A stretch of DNA of 46,084 bases from Planctomycetota bacterium (GTDB taxonomy: Bacteria; Planctomycetota; Planctomycetia; Pirellulales; UBA1268): assembly GCA_003671185.1 (NCBI GenBank), contig QWPN01000100.1:1-46084 (forward strand), in the 5' to 3' direction. The notes below the pieces were generated by a model. That model ran no database searches, was not told the DNA's origin, and saw only the letters and a list, made by a program, of their open reading frames with translations. Made by a program: the position numbers and the translations under genes. Below are positions 32,201 to 40,577 of this stretch, in pieces (the first letter of the stretch is position 1; each line of letters starts with the position of its first letter).

Positions 32201-33778
32201 GGGGACGCGCAGCTGAACCCGGATCTGGCGTATGTCAGCGCCGAGGGTGATGCCCACGTCGACGCGGAGTCGCTTGACCCTGACACCGGCTATTTCCTGC
32301 AGAAGCTGTTGGGGCACGAGCGTGAGGGCTTCCTCTGGCAGAAGCTCCGCGCCCCTCGCAGCTACGACTACAAGAAGGCGGAGAACAAGACGTACAACGA
32401 GCGCTATCGGATGCCGCAGTTCCCCTTCGATCAGAAGCAGCGGGAAGCGGTCATGACGTTCGTGCTGGGGCTCGTTGCCGAGCCTCCGGCGCCGAAATAC
32501 GTGCACAAGCCGGCCCCGCGGGAGCAGGCCCGGCTGGACGGGCTGGTGGTGGCCGAACAGTACAACTGCGGCGGTTGTCACGCGCTCCATATGGACCGTT
32601 GGGACATCCGCTACACGCCGGGCTCGATGGGTGAGCCGCCGGCGATCGCCGATTATCCCTTCCTGTCGCCGCACTTCACGCCGGAGCAGGTGGCGGCGTC
32701 GCTGGCCACCGACTGGCAGGGCCGTCGCAAGGCAACGATCGTGGGGATGCCGAAACTCGACACCGCGGGCCGGGACGTGCTGGTCGACCAGGACGGCCAG
32801 GAGTACGACCCGGAGGATGCCGAGGCGGTGCCGCATCGGTCGGTGATGCTCTGGCATGACGCCCTTGTCGACGGCGAGCCGCGGCCGGTGGGCGGCCAAA
32901 ACCTGCTCGTGCCCGAGGACGCCATCCGCGCCGGCAGGCACTATCCCGCCAAGGGGGGCGACCTGGCCAGGTTGCTCTTCCCTGTGGTGATCGCCGACGA
33001 AAAGCAGGTCAATCCGAACGTCAAGGATGACGATGCCTGGGGCTGGTTGCCGCCGCCTCTGGTGGGCGAGGGAGCCAAGGTGCAGTCCGCATGGCTGCAC
33101 AAGTTCCTGCTCAATCCACACACCATCCGTCCGCCGGCGGTGCTGCGGATGCCGAAGTTCAACTTCAGCTCCGGGCAGGCTGCCGATCTCGTTAATTACT
33201 TCGCGGCCGTGGACGGGGCGGACTACCCCTACGTCTACGATCCGCGGCTCGACGAGAGTTCGCTGGCCGGTGCCGAGGAGCAGCACCCCGGTCACCTGCG
33301 GGACGCCCTCAAGATCGTCACCAACAACAATTACTGCGTGAAGTGCCACCTGGTGGGCGACTACACGCCGCCGGGCAGCGTCAAGGCGCTGGCGCCACAG
33401 TTGGAGCGGGTGCACGAGCGACTCCGTCCCGGCTACGTCCATGATTGGATCGCCAACCCCAAGCGGTTCCTCCCCTACACGGGCATGCCGGTCAACATTC
33501 CGTTCGACAAGCCGATCGATCAGGCCATCTACAAGGGAACGAGCGAGCAGCAGGTCAGCGCGCTCACCGATCTGCTCATGCACTTCGACACGTTTGCGAA
33601 GAAGAGCCTGTCGCTGGAGGCGTTCCTCAGGCAGCAGCCCGCCACCCCGCGGCAGTCCCAGGCCGCACCGGTCGGTCCGCCGGCCGCGTCCCGGGGGGCG
33701 GGGCGGTCGCAACCGTCGGCGCAACTGGACGTTCCGAATGCGGACTCCTCGTCGCGGAAGAACGTCGCCCTAAACTGA
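29264..33778 (+). CDS. octaheme cytochrome c with embedded PDZ domain
   Basis: A 1,504-residue membrane-anchored protein in the place of cytochrome c1. One TM (about 12-34) is followed by a charged, coiled-coil region (about 50-250). Eight CxxCH heme motifs follow with first Cys at residues 296, 448, 503, 539, 743, 910, 1102 and 1358. Between hemes 1 and 2 is a PDZ-like domain (about 335-430; VPESAAAKAGLKMGDVIEQI). A His-rich stretch HGHGGHGHGHDGH lies near residue 965. Several cytochrome c-like lobes contain MPRF, MPNV and MPKF Met-bearing segments as candidate axial ligands. Periplasmic electron relay from Rieske/cytochrome b to a mobile carrier is inferred from position. The C-terminal tail is Pro/Ser-rich. 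No other heme motif was seen. Confidence 0.9.
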   Translation: MPANEQTWRNLKVLHVVFAVAAVLLLVATVFMLAADHDRPWKKYARGFRNLETWSATARVQEQDSRSYEARRQELDDALAAARRADLDSGLAQEFVARVRTVAEDAQAADRVQLDIDELKTQADSAQRLTLRGDLLGRMFDIVARAKYREDMKAGALKLHKAKLDKNRADYELAVAEEAPQTRRDELLALADATRAEVAAATLDFQAANTHRKSLEESLRRITAPEDEAAKGVADHRTKLAQLQKTLAQRQPSAGKAVLELPVLDAFNGPLRVDQLWLPQLTLNNNFRDVARFDRCTTCHRGMDKSLPGAPYDPAYPHADPVTLALATPDKAPGAVVGDGNDQLEQAYGLRLAAQGLFHAEDPTVAVVVPESAAAKAGLKMGDVIEQIGDSRTAARPVALAGLLDTPVWGKPLTLTVRRGVPQPYSTHPRLDLFVSDSSPHPMKNFGCTICHQGQGSATSFKWASHSPNTPKQSHDWHDEHGWFNNHHWILPMLPQRFEESSCLKCHHQVVDLEPSEKYPEPPAPKLVEGYHLIRQYGCYGCHEINGWSGPESRIGPDMRLAPNYHEVAESLTSDPGLSELGDAVVRWVDDVRSSPDGRDSRLRLREAIERDAAAGTEAKLSHRSHDMAALLKDPETPGALPKVGPSLRHVASKVGYDWLYSWLRNPQDFRPSTKMPRFFGLWEHLEGKGLEESMRYEPLEIRSMIRYLTASSAAFEHVKPYAGITAKPDVDRGRKVVQLRGCLACHQHADFPQATSTHGPNLSRIGAKAASHPEGRQWLYSWLREPARYHPKTLMPNVLLEPVALADGTVSDPAADATEYLMRSTEDWKPEAVPAEGTLSAGERKALEELALMYLKERFTAVRAAQVLEDGRSVGDKGDETMLAGLDGPDRERLLLEYVGKKTIAKLACYSCHDIPGFEDAKPAGAALADWGRKDPSRIAFEQVSHFVTHQLAGKHGHGGHGHGHDGHAAQPGADTASGDAQLNPDLAYVSAEGDAHVDAESLDPDTGYFLQKLLGHEREGFLWQKLRAPRSYDYKKAENKTYNERYRMPQFPFDQKQREAVMTFVLGLVAEPPAPKYVHKPAPREQARLDGLVVAEQYNCGGCHALHMDRWDIRYTPGSMGEPPAIADYPFLSPHFTPEQVAASLATDWQGRRKATIVGMPKLDTAGRDVLVDQDGQEYDPEDAEAVPHRSVMLWHDALVDGEPRPVGGQNLLVPEDAIRAGRHYPAKGGDLARLLFPVVIADEKQVNPNVKDDDAWGWLPPPLVGEGAKVQSAWLHKFLLNPHTIRPPAVLRMPKFNFSSGQAADLVNYFAAVDGADYPYVYDPRLDESSLAGAEEQHPGHLRDALKIVTNNNYCVKCHLVGDYTPPGSVKALAPQLERVHERLRPGYVHDWIANPKRFLPYTGMPVNIPFDKPIDQAIYKGTSEQQVSALTDLLMHFDTFAKKSLSLEAFLRQQPATPRQSQAAPVGPPAASRGAGRSQPSAQLDVPNADSSSRKNVALN

Positions 33779-33841
33779 ATGTGGAGAGTCTGCCCGTCCC
33801 GCAGGTCCCAGTCCGCAACGCCCCATCCCCGGAGAGTCGCC

Positions 33842-34618
33842 ATGAGCCCGTCGCTGATCCGCCGTGTCGCCCTGGTCGTCTGTCTCTGTGCCGCGCCCGC
33901 CGCCCGGGCCGACGAGTGGGCGAGCATCAAGGGCAAGTTCGTGTTCGGCGGCAGCGTGCCGGCGGCGGCCGACCTCAAGGCCGACAAGGACGTGGAGGTG
34001 TGCGGCAAGCACAAACTCGTCAACGAGGAACTCGTCGTCGGTGCCGACAAGGGCATCGCCAACGTCGTGGTCTTCGTCCGCGACAAGGGGGTGAAGGTGA
34101 ATCCCGAACTGGCCGCGGCTGCCGCCAAGGCGAAGGTGGAACTCGACAACGCGAGCTGCCGTTTCGAGCCGCACGTGGTGTTCGTGCAGACGGGGCAGGA
34201 GTTCGTGATCAAGAACTCCGACACGGTCGGGCACAACAGCAACGTGTCCACGGTGAAGAACCCGCCGTCGAACAGCCTGGTTCCTGCCGGGGGTTCGGCT
34301 GCCCTGAAGTTCTCCAGCGAGGAGGCGATTCCCGCGCAGGTGACCTGCAACATCCATCCCTGGATGAAGGCCTGGGTGCTCGTGCGTCCGAATCCCTACG
34401 CCGCGGTCTCGAAGGCCGACGGCTCGTTCGAGATCAAGGGCGTGCCGGCCGGTGACATCGAACTGCAGTTCTGGCACGAGAAGGCCGGCTACCTCGCCGA
34501 GATGACGATCGGCGGCAAGGCGGAAAAGGTGTCCAAGGGCCGCATGAAGCTGACCGTCCCGGCAGCCGGCAAGGACATGGGCGATATCGTGCTCGACGCA
34601 GCCATCTTCAAGAAATGA
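33842..34618 (+). CDS. periplasmic cupredoxin-like protein
   Basis: A 258-residue exported protein (signal: SLIRRVALVVCLCAAPAARA). Type 1 copper ligands appear as H131 in SDTVGHNSN and C169, H172, M175 in TCNIHPWM, as in plastocyanin-like domains with a short CxxHxxM loop. The C-terminal part (NPYAAVSKADGSFEIKGVPA) resembles a carboxypeptidase-regulatory, transthyretin-like sandwich. GGAGAG before ATG 33842. Paralogous to the next protein; both could be mobile electron donors or assembly copper proteins between the bc complex and the oxidase (inference). Confidence 0.85.
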   Translation: MSPSLIRRVALVVCLCAAPAARADEWASIKGKFVFGGSVPAAADLKADKDVEVCGKHKLVNEELVVGADKGIANVVVFVRDKGVKVNPELAAAAAKAKVELDNASCRFEPHVVFVQTGQEFVIKNSDTVGHNSNVSTVKNPPSNSLVPAGGSAALKFSSEEAIPAQVTCNIHPWMKAWVLVRPNPYAAVSKADGSFEIKGVPAGDIELQFWHEKAGYLAEMTIGGKAEKVSKGRMKLTVPAAGKDMGDIVLDAAIFKK

Positions 34619-35499
34619 TTGCCATGCGATTTACGTCGTGCGTTTTCCTCGTCCTGCTGGCGTCGTGCTGCGGTGGCTGTGGCCAGGGTCGGCTCGCTTC
34701 GCCCCGGCCCGATGACGAGGCGGCCAAGACGATCCGTGCCGCGATCGGAGGCGCCTCGGCGGCTGCTGACGTCGCGGCGGAGAGCGGTGCCGCGGGCACG
34801 GGTTGGGCCACCCTCAAGGGGCGGTTCGTGTTCGCCGGCGATCCCGGCCAGCCCAAGGCGCTGGTCGTCGACAAGGACACGGAGGTGTGCGGCAAGTCGT
34901 CGAAGCTCTACGACAGGTCGCTGCGGGTCGATTCGTCGTCCAAGGGGCTGGCCGGCGTGGTGGTGTTCGTCCGCAAGTCCAGCCGTGTGAAGTCCGCTGT
35001 GCCCGAGACGCCGCTCGTCTTCGACCAGAAGAACTGCGAGTTCCTGTCGCCCGTGTTCGCCGCCCGCGTGGGGCAGCCGGTGGACGTCAAAAACAGCGAT
35101 CCGGTCGGCCACAACACCAACGTCGCCGGCACCAGTTTCAACCAGTTGATTCCGTCCGGCGGCAGCACGATTTTCAAGCCCGCCGGTGAGACCGGCATGC
35201 CGGTGATGGTGACCTGCAACATCCATCCCTGGATGAAGGCCTACGCCGTGTTCCGCAAGGACGGTTACGTGGCCGTATCCGCCGGCGACGGCTCGTTCCA
35301 GATCGCCGACCTGCCGGCCGGCGAGATGCTGGAGTTCCAGGTCTGGCACGAGCGGTCCGCCGGGCCCAATGGCGCACTCGGTCTGGACAAGGCTGACCTG
35401 AAGTGGACCCCCAAGGGCCGCTTCCAGGTCAAACTGCAGGAAGACGAAGTCAAGGATCTCGGCACGCTGGAAGTACCGGCGGCGGCCATCGGCACGTGA
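34615..35499 (+). CDS. cupredoxin-like lipoprotein, paralog of the previous
   Basis: A 294-residue paralog (shared EVCGK, NSDxVGHN, VTCNIHPWMKA and DGSF segments). Copper ligands are H166 and C201, H204, M207. The N terminus MRFTSCVFLVLLASCC has a lipobox, so it should be membrane-tethered, unlike its soluble-looking neighbour. The start ATG 34615 overlaps the previous stop (ATGA); Met at 34624 is an alternative. It ends one base into the next frame's possible ATG at 35499. The pairing of one soluble and one lipidated copy may provide a relay or two copper-loading states; unknown. Confidence 0.84.
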   Translation: MIAMRFTSCVFLVLLASCCGGCGQGRLASPRPDDEAAKTIRAAIGGASAAADVAAESGAAGTGWATLKGRFVFAGDPGQPKALVVDKDTEVCGKSSKLYDRSLRVDSSSKGLAGVVVFVRKSSRVKSAVPETPLVFDQKNCEFLSPVFAARVGQPVDVKNSDPVGHNTNVAGTSFNQLIPSGGSTIFKPAGETGMPVMVTCNIHPWMKAYAVFRKDGYVAVSAGDGSFQIADLPAGEMLEFQVWHERSAGPNGALGLDKADLKWTPKGRFQVKLQEDEVKDLGTLEVPAAAIGT

Positions 35500-35534
35500 T
35501 GCAGGCGACGCCCATGCACAGGCAAGACAGCCCC

Positions 35535-36713
35535 ATGAAAGTTTCGACGAACCAGGCCGGCATCCTCCTGGCCCTGGTGGTGGCGGTGTGTGCGGGCTGC
35601 GGCACCACGCCGCCCGCCTCGTTCCGGGCAAACCTCGTGGAGGCCACCAAGCAGCGGCTCACGCCGGATCAGGAGCGGCAGGTGGCCACCATCCTGCTGG
35701 CGATGTTCGGCACGCCCGACGATCCGGTGGCCCTGCCGGAGACGGGCCTCGACGAGGCCAAATTGAAACTCTGTGCCGGTCCCGTGCGCAGCGACATCGT
35801 GGGCCGCAAGAACGGCCTGTATCGCGAGCACTGCGCTCACTGCCACGGCATCTCGGGCGACGGCATGGGGCCGACCGCGGCCTTCCTCAATCCCTATCCC
35901 CGCGACTACCGTCCGGGGGTGTTCAAGTTCAAGAGCACGGAACGGGCGGACAAGCCGACGCATGGCGATCTGGTGCGCATCCTGCACAACGGCATTCCCG
36001 GCACGTCGATGCCCTCCTTCGCCCTGTTGAGCGCGGTGCAGGTGGAGGCGCTTGTCGAGTATGTGAAATACCTGAGCATCCGCGGTGAGACGGAATTGGC
36101 GCTGGTACGGCAGTACTTCGAACTCGACGACGACGCCCAGGGCAAGTTGCCCGAGACCCGCGAATTTCTCGTCGACGAGGTGCTCACTCCCATCGCCGAG
36201 CGCTGGAATGGAGCCGCCGACGCCCGGATCGCGGTCCCGGAGATGCCCGCGGACATCGACATGATGGCCTCCATCGCCAAGGGTCGGGAACTCTTCTATG
36301 GCGACAAGGCGAATTGCGTGAAGTGCCACGGCGTGACCGCACTCGGCGACGGCCAGGCCAACGACTACGACGACTGGAACAAGGCGATCGTGGAATGGCG
36401 CAAGGAGGTCGGCGGCGACAAGGACTCGGATTGGGTGTCCAAGGCGAATCGCGTGCTGGCGGGCGACGCGCTCAGGCCACGGACCATCCCCCCCCGCAAC
36501 TTGAGGCACGGAATCTACCGCGGTGGCCGCCGGCCGCTCGATCTCTATTACCGCATTCATGCCGGCATCAACGGGGCACCGATGCCGGCGGCCAAGGGCA
36601 CGGTGGACCCACAGGACATCTGGCACATCGTGAATTACATCCGTTCGTTGCCGTACGAGTTCGACGGTGAATTGGGCGTGGATCGGCCCATGGTGGCGAA
36701 GGACAGGTTCTAG
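35535..36713 (+). CDS. diheme cytochrome c lipoprotein
   Basis: A 392-residue periplasmic lipoprotein with lipobox VCAGC after a hydrophobic GILLALVVAV. Two heme c sites are C100AHCH and C261VKCH, each in a cytochrome c fold ending in Met-containing segments (GTSMPSFALL; GAPMPAAKG). It likely carries electrons from the octaheme protein to CuA. ATG 35535 gives a normal signal peptide; an overlapping ATG at 35499 would add 12 residues and couple it to the cupredoxin. The tail ends just before coxB. Confidence 0.9.
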   Translation: MKVSTNQAGILLALVVAVCAGCGTTPPASFRANLVEATKQRLTPDQERQVATILLAMFGTPDDPVALPETGLDEAKLKLCAGPVRSDIVGRKNGLYREHCAHCHGISGDGMGPTAAFLNPYPRDYRPGVFKFKSTERADKPTHGDLVRILHNGIPGTSMPSFALLSAVQVEALVEYVKYLSIRGETELALVRQYFELDDDAQGKLPETREFLVDEVLTPIAERWNGAADARIAVPEMPADIDMMASIAKGRELFYGDKANCVKCHGVTALGDGQANDYDDWNKAIVEWRKEVGGDKDSDWVSKANRVLAGDALRPRTIPPRNLRHGIYRGGRRPLDLYYRIHAGINGAPMPAAKGTVDPQDIWHIVNYIRSLPYEFDGELGVDRPMVAKDRF

Positions 36714-36774
36714 GTTCAGGGGCGCGGCGCCGGGCGACCGGTGCCGCCGACACACGAGCAGGGAGTCTTTCGAC

Positions 36775-37575
36775 GTGGGCAAGCGACTGGCCGGAATGTT
36801 CTGGGCCCTGGTGTTCCTCGCCGTGCCGGTACTGGGCGTGGCCACGTTCGCCGTGGCGCCGTCGATCAACGTCTGGCTGCCCAAGGACGTCTCCGAGCAC
36901 GGCCGGCAGATCGACTCCCTGTTCTATTTCATTCTCGTGCTCACCGGCGTGGTGTTCGTGGCCACGGAGGTGCTGCTGTTCTGGTTCATCTGGAAGTACG
37001 ACGCGGTGAAGCAGCAGGGGCCGGCGACCTACATCCAAGGCAGCCACACGTTGGAAGTTGTGTGGACGATCATCCCCGCGGCCACGCTCTTGTTCCTGGC
37101 CATCTACCAGATGAACGCCTGGGCCGACGTCAAGATGCGCCGGCCGGCCATGGCGCCCACCGTGGAGGTCGTGGCCCGGCAGTTCGAGTGGCGGCTGCGG
37201 TATCCGGGCCGCGACGGCACGCTGGGAACCGCCGATGACCTGTTCCTCGTCAACGACCTGCACCTGCCCATCGACGAGGATGTGCTCATCCAACTCAAGA
37301 GCATGGACGTGCTGCACAGCTTCTTCCTGCCTCACGTGCGCATCAAGCAGGATGCCGTGCCGGGCATGAAGATCCCCGTCTGGTTCAAGGCCCGCGAGGA
37401 GGGCGCCTTCGACATCGTCTGCGCCGAACTATGCGGCTGGGGCCACTACAAGATGAAGGGTCGCGTGACCTACGAGTCGCGGGCCAAGTTCGACGCCTGG
37501 CTGGAGCGGAAGTACGCCGAGCAGGAGGCGACCCAGCCGCAATCCGAGGCCGCCGACGTGGCCCTCGTTCGCTGA
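36775..37575 (+). CDS. coxB: cytochrome c oxidase subunit II
   Basis: A 266-residue CuA subunit from GTG 36775 (GGGAG nine bases upstream). Two TM helices (VFLAVPVLGVATFAVAPS; FYFILVLTGVVFVATEVLLF) precede a cupredoxin domain. The domain holds the binuclear CuA site C216AELC220GWGH224YKM227, with QFEWRLRYPG and SMDVLHSFFLPHVRIKQDAVPG strands. It lacks the C-terminal heme c domain of caa3-type enzymes, so electrons must come from a separate cytochrome or cupredoxin. First of the oxidase genes; coxA follows at 43 bp. Confidence 0.97.
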   Translation: MGKRLAGMFWALVFLAVPVLGVATFAVAPSINVWLPKDVSEHGRQIDSLFYFILVLTGVVFVATEVLLFWFIWKYDAVKQQGPATYIQGSHTLEVVWTIIPAATLLFLAIYQMNAWADVKMRRPAMAPTVEVVARQFEWRLRYPGRDGTLGTADDLFLVNDLHLPIDEDVLIQLKSMDVLHSFFLPHVRIKQDAVPGMKIPVWFKAREEGAFDIVCAELCGWGHYKMKGRVTYESRAKFDAWLERKYAEQEATQPQSEAADVALVR

Positions 37576-37618
37576 CCGACCACAGACTGGAATCACGCCG
37601 TTTCCGGAGGATGACCCG

Positions 37619-39448
37619 ATGACCCCGCCCACCACAACCGCCTCGCCCGCCGTCGATCACGGTCACGTCACGGTGCCGGCGCACGGCCACGCCCCCCACG
37701 GCGGCCTGTCGCACTTCCTCTCCACCTACGTGTTCTCCAAGGATCACAAGGTGATCGGACTGCAGTTCCTGTTCTCCACGCTGCTCTGGTTCCTGATCGG
37801 CGGCCTGCTGGCCCTGGCCGTGCGCTGGCAGGTGGCCTGGCCGTGGTCGCCCGTGCCGGTGCTGGGCAAGCTGTTCGCCCAGGAGGGCGGTCAGATGGCG
37901 CCGGAGTTCTACACGATGCTGTTCACGATGCATGCCACCGTGATGATCTTCCTGGTGATCATCCCCATCCTCGCCGGGGCCTTCGGCAACTTCTTGATCC
38001 CGCTCATGATCGGGGCCGACGACATGGCGTTCCCCACGCTCAACATGCTGTCGTACTGGTTCATGTGGCCGGCGTTCATCGCCTTCGGGGCCAGTTTCTT
38101 CGTCGAGGGAGGGGCGGCCGCGGGTGGCTGGACGAGTTATCCGCCGCTGTCCACCAACGTGGCCTCCTCGCCCGGCAGTGGCTGGGGGCAGACGCTGTGG
38201 CTGCTGGGGCTGACGTTCGTGGGCGTCTCCTCGATGCTGGGCAGCGTCAACTACATGACCACGATCATCCTCATGCGCGCCCCGGGCATGACCATGTTCC
38301 GGCTGCCGATGACGATCTGGGCCATGTTCATCACCGCCGTACTGCAGGCCTTCGCGCTCCCGGTGCTCACGGCGGCCGGCTTCATGCAGCTGGCCGATCG
38401 CGTGTTCAACACCGGTTTCTTCTCGCCGGAGGGGCTCGTCGTCAACAACCTCACCTCGGGCCCCGGTGGCGGCCAGCCGCTGCTGTGGCAGCACCTGTTC
38501 TGGTTCTACAGCCACCCGGCTGTCTACATCATGATCCTGCCGGCGATGGGCATGGTCAGTGACATCCTCACCTGCTTCGCCCGCAAGCCGCTGTTCGGGT
38601 ACCGACCCATGGTGTACTCGATCGCCGGCATCGCCGGGCTGGGCTTCATCGTCTGGGGCCACCACATGTTCATGTCGGGCATGAACCCCGCGCTGGGCAT
38701 CACCTTCATGGTGTCCACGATGATGATCGCGCTCCCCAGCGCCGTGAAGACGTTCAACTGGTTGGGCACGCTGTGGGGCGGACGAATCCAGTTCACCACG
38801 TCCATGCTGTTCGCGATGTCGTTCGTGTCGATGTTCATCATCGGCGGACTGTCGGGAATCTTCATGGCAGCCACACCCGTCGACATCTTCATTCACGACA
38901 CCTACTTCATCGTGGCCCACTTCCACTACGTGCTCTTCGCCGGGACGGCGATGGGGGTGTGGGCGGCGATCTACTTCTGGTTTCCCAAGATGTTCGGCCG
39001 CACGATGAACGAGTTCTGGGGGAAGGTTCACTTCTTCCTCACCTTCATTTTCCTCAACGGCACGTTCTTCACGATGCACATCCTGGGGGCCGTGGGTTTC
39101 CCGCGCCGGCTGGCCGACGCCTACCACTACGAGACGTTCCACCACCTGCAGCCCATGAACGCATTCATGACCTGGTGCGCCATCGGCATGGTGGCCACGC
39201 AGATCATCTTCGCCATCAATTTCGTGTGGAGCATGTTCCGCGGGCCGGTCGCGGGACGAAATCCCTGGAACGCCAACGGCCTCGAGTGGACGGCTCCCAG
39301 CCCGCCGGGTCACGGAAACTTCGACTACCAGCCGATCGTGTATCGCGGACCCTACGAATACTCGGTGCCCGGCGCGGACAAGGATCACCTCATGCAGACC
39401 GATCCGCCGAACGCTGCGGCAGCTGCGGCAGCGGCGGCGGCACACTGA
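37619..39448 (+). CDS. coxA: cytochrome c oxidase subunit I, A2-type heme-copper oxidase
   Basis: A 609-residue catalytic subunit (12 TM core). CuB ligands H299 and H348/H349 are in WFYSHPAVYIMIL and WGHHMF, with crosslinking Y303. The helix VI segment is YSHPxVY, without the Glu of A1 oxidases, which is the A2-subfamily signature; proton uptake uses the Tyr-Ser pair. The heme a3/a ligands are in VAHFHYVLFAGTAMG. D-channel IGADDMAFPTLN and K-channel SAVKTFNWLGT residues are present. The N terminus is His-rich (VDHGHVTVPAHGHAPHGG) and the C terminus poly-Ala. Catalyses O2 reduction with proton pumping. Confidence 0.98.
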   Translation: MTPPTTTASPAVDHGHVTVPAHGHAPHGGLSHFLSTYVFSKDHKVIGLQFLFSTLLWFLIGGLLALAVRWQVAWPWSPVPVLGKLFAQEGGQMAPEFYTMLFTMHATVMIFLVIIPILAGAFGNFLIPLMIGADDMAFPTLNMLSYWFMWPAFIAFGASFFVEGGAAAGGWTSYPPLSTNVASSPGSGWGQTLWLLGLTFVGVSSMLGSVNYMTTIILMRAPGMTMFRLPMTIWAMFITAVLQAFALPVLTAAGFMQLADRVFNTGFFSPEGLVVNNLTSGPGGGQPLLWQHLFWFYSHPAVYIMILPAMGMVSDILTCFARKPLFGYRPMVYSIAGIAGLGFIVWGHHMFMSGMNPALGITFMVSTMMIALPSAVKTFNWLGTLWGGRIQFTTSMLFAMSFVSMFIIGGLSGIFMAATPVDIFIHDTYFIVAHFHYVLFAGTAMGVWAAIYFWFPKMFGRTMNEFWGKVHFFLTFIFLNGTFFTMHILGAVGFPRRLADAYHYETFHHLQPMNAFMTWCAIGMVATQIIFAINFVWSMFRGPVAGRNPWNANGLEWTAPSPPGHGNFDYQPIVYRGPYEYSVPGADKDHLMQTDPPNAAAAAAAAAAH

Positions 39449-39602
39449 TCTGAGGTTGTCCGGTTCGTCACCCACGAGCCCGAGCCGCCGGCGGGGCGGT
39501 GGGAACGCTGCCCGCCAACCCTGCCCGCCGTTCAACACCGCCGGAACTCGAACTCGACGATCACCTGAACGCGGGCCGTACGAAACTGGATTCGGCGCAT
39601 CG

Positions 39603-40577
39603 ATGACGAGTCGCTCTCTCAACTGGACGCATCTGGTCGCCTGCCTGCTGGTGGGAGTGACCGCGGTGCTGCTGTCGTTCGGCGCGCTCGTGACGACGTA
39701 CGAGGCGGCGATGGCGGTGCCCGACTGGCCGGCGACGTACGGGCACAACATGTTCCTGTTCCCCTGGGCGGAATGGCTGTACGGCCCGTGGGACCTGTTT
39801 CTGGAGCACGGCCACCGGCTGCTGGGGGCTGCCGCCGGCATGGTGACCCTCGTGCTGGCGGCGGTGTCCTGGAGGTCGGACATTCGGCCCGCCGTCCGCT
39901 GGCTGGCGCTGGCCGCGGTCGGTCTCGTCATCCTGCAGGGGGCACTGGGCGGAGCCCGGGTGCTCCTCGACGACAAAACGATCGCCAAGGTGCACGCCTG
40001 CACGGGGCCGCTGTTCTTCGCGGTCGCCGTCGCCATCGCCACCCTGTCGCGGCGCCCCGCGGCGGCCGCCGCAGGTTCGCTCGCCCGGCTGCCCGTGGCC
40101 CTGCTTGTCGCGGCGTACCTGCAACTCGTGGCGGGCGCCCAGTTGCGACACCTCGACGCCACCGTCGACCCCTCCACGTTCCACACGCTGGTCGGGCTGC
40201 ACATCCTCGGGGCCGTCGCCGTCACGGTGCTGTCGGTTGTCAGTGCCGTCGTCGTCTCCGAGAACGGATCGCCCGCCGCCCGCGGCTGGTCGAGGGGAAT
40301 CGTAGTGCTCGTCGCCGTGCAGATGCTGCTCGGCGCCGGTGCCTGGATGGCGAACTGGGGCTTGCCGTCCGGCCTGCTGCCGGAGTCGTGGCAGTGGAGC
40401 GAGCCGTTGCGGGCACGCAGCCTGGGAAACGCCGCGGTGGTCACCGGGCACGTCGTGCTCGGCATGCTGATCCTGGCTGCCACGGTCGTGCTGGCGATCG
40501 AGGCCGGGGCGATCGGCGGCGCACAGGCGGGCCGGGAAGCCGGCGACGGGTTGGCGTCCGGGAGGGTGTTCGCATGA
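39603..40577 (+). CDS. ctaA: heme A synthase (COX15/CtaA family)
   Basis: A 324-residue, eight-helix membrane enzyme that oxidises heme O to heme A. Heme-ligand His residues occur in LEHGHRLLGAAAGMV, AQLRHLDATV, FHTLVGLHILG and VTGHVVLGML. The first extracytoplasmic loop (AAMAVPDWPATYGHNMF) lacks the cysteine pair of Bacillus CtaA. Start ATG 39603 was chosen as the first Met before TM1; the 155 bp upstream after coxA shows no gene. Overlaps ctaB by four bases. Confidence 0.92.
   Translation: MTSRSLNWTHLVACLLVGVTAVLLSFGALVTTYEAAMAVPDWPATYGHNMFLFPWAEWLYGPWDLFLEHGHRLLGAAAGMVTLVLAAVSWRSDIRPAVRWLALAAVGLVILQGALGGARVLLDDKTIAKVHACTGPLFFAVAVAIATLSRRPAAAAAGSLARLPVALLVAAYLQLVAGAQLRHLDATVDPSTFHTLVGLHILGAVAVTVLSVVSAVVVSENGSPAARGWSRGIVVLVAVQMLLGAGAWMANWGLPSGLLPESWQWSEPLRARSLGNAAVVTGHVVLGMLILAATVVLAIEAGAIGGAQAGREAGDGLASGRVFA

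Noticed and set aside
30920-33724. A 934-codon minus-strand frame opposite the octaheme gene
   Set aside because: The plus-strand frame has eight heme motifs; the antisense product is Arg/His/Val-rich with no motif.
38501-38530. Loss of the helix VI glutamate as evidence of a dead oxidase
   Set aside because: The YSHPxVY form is the normal active-site arrangement of A2-type heme-copper oxidases and all metal ligands are present.
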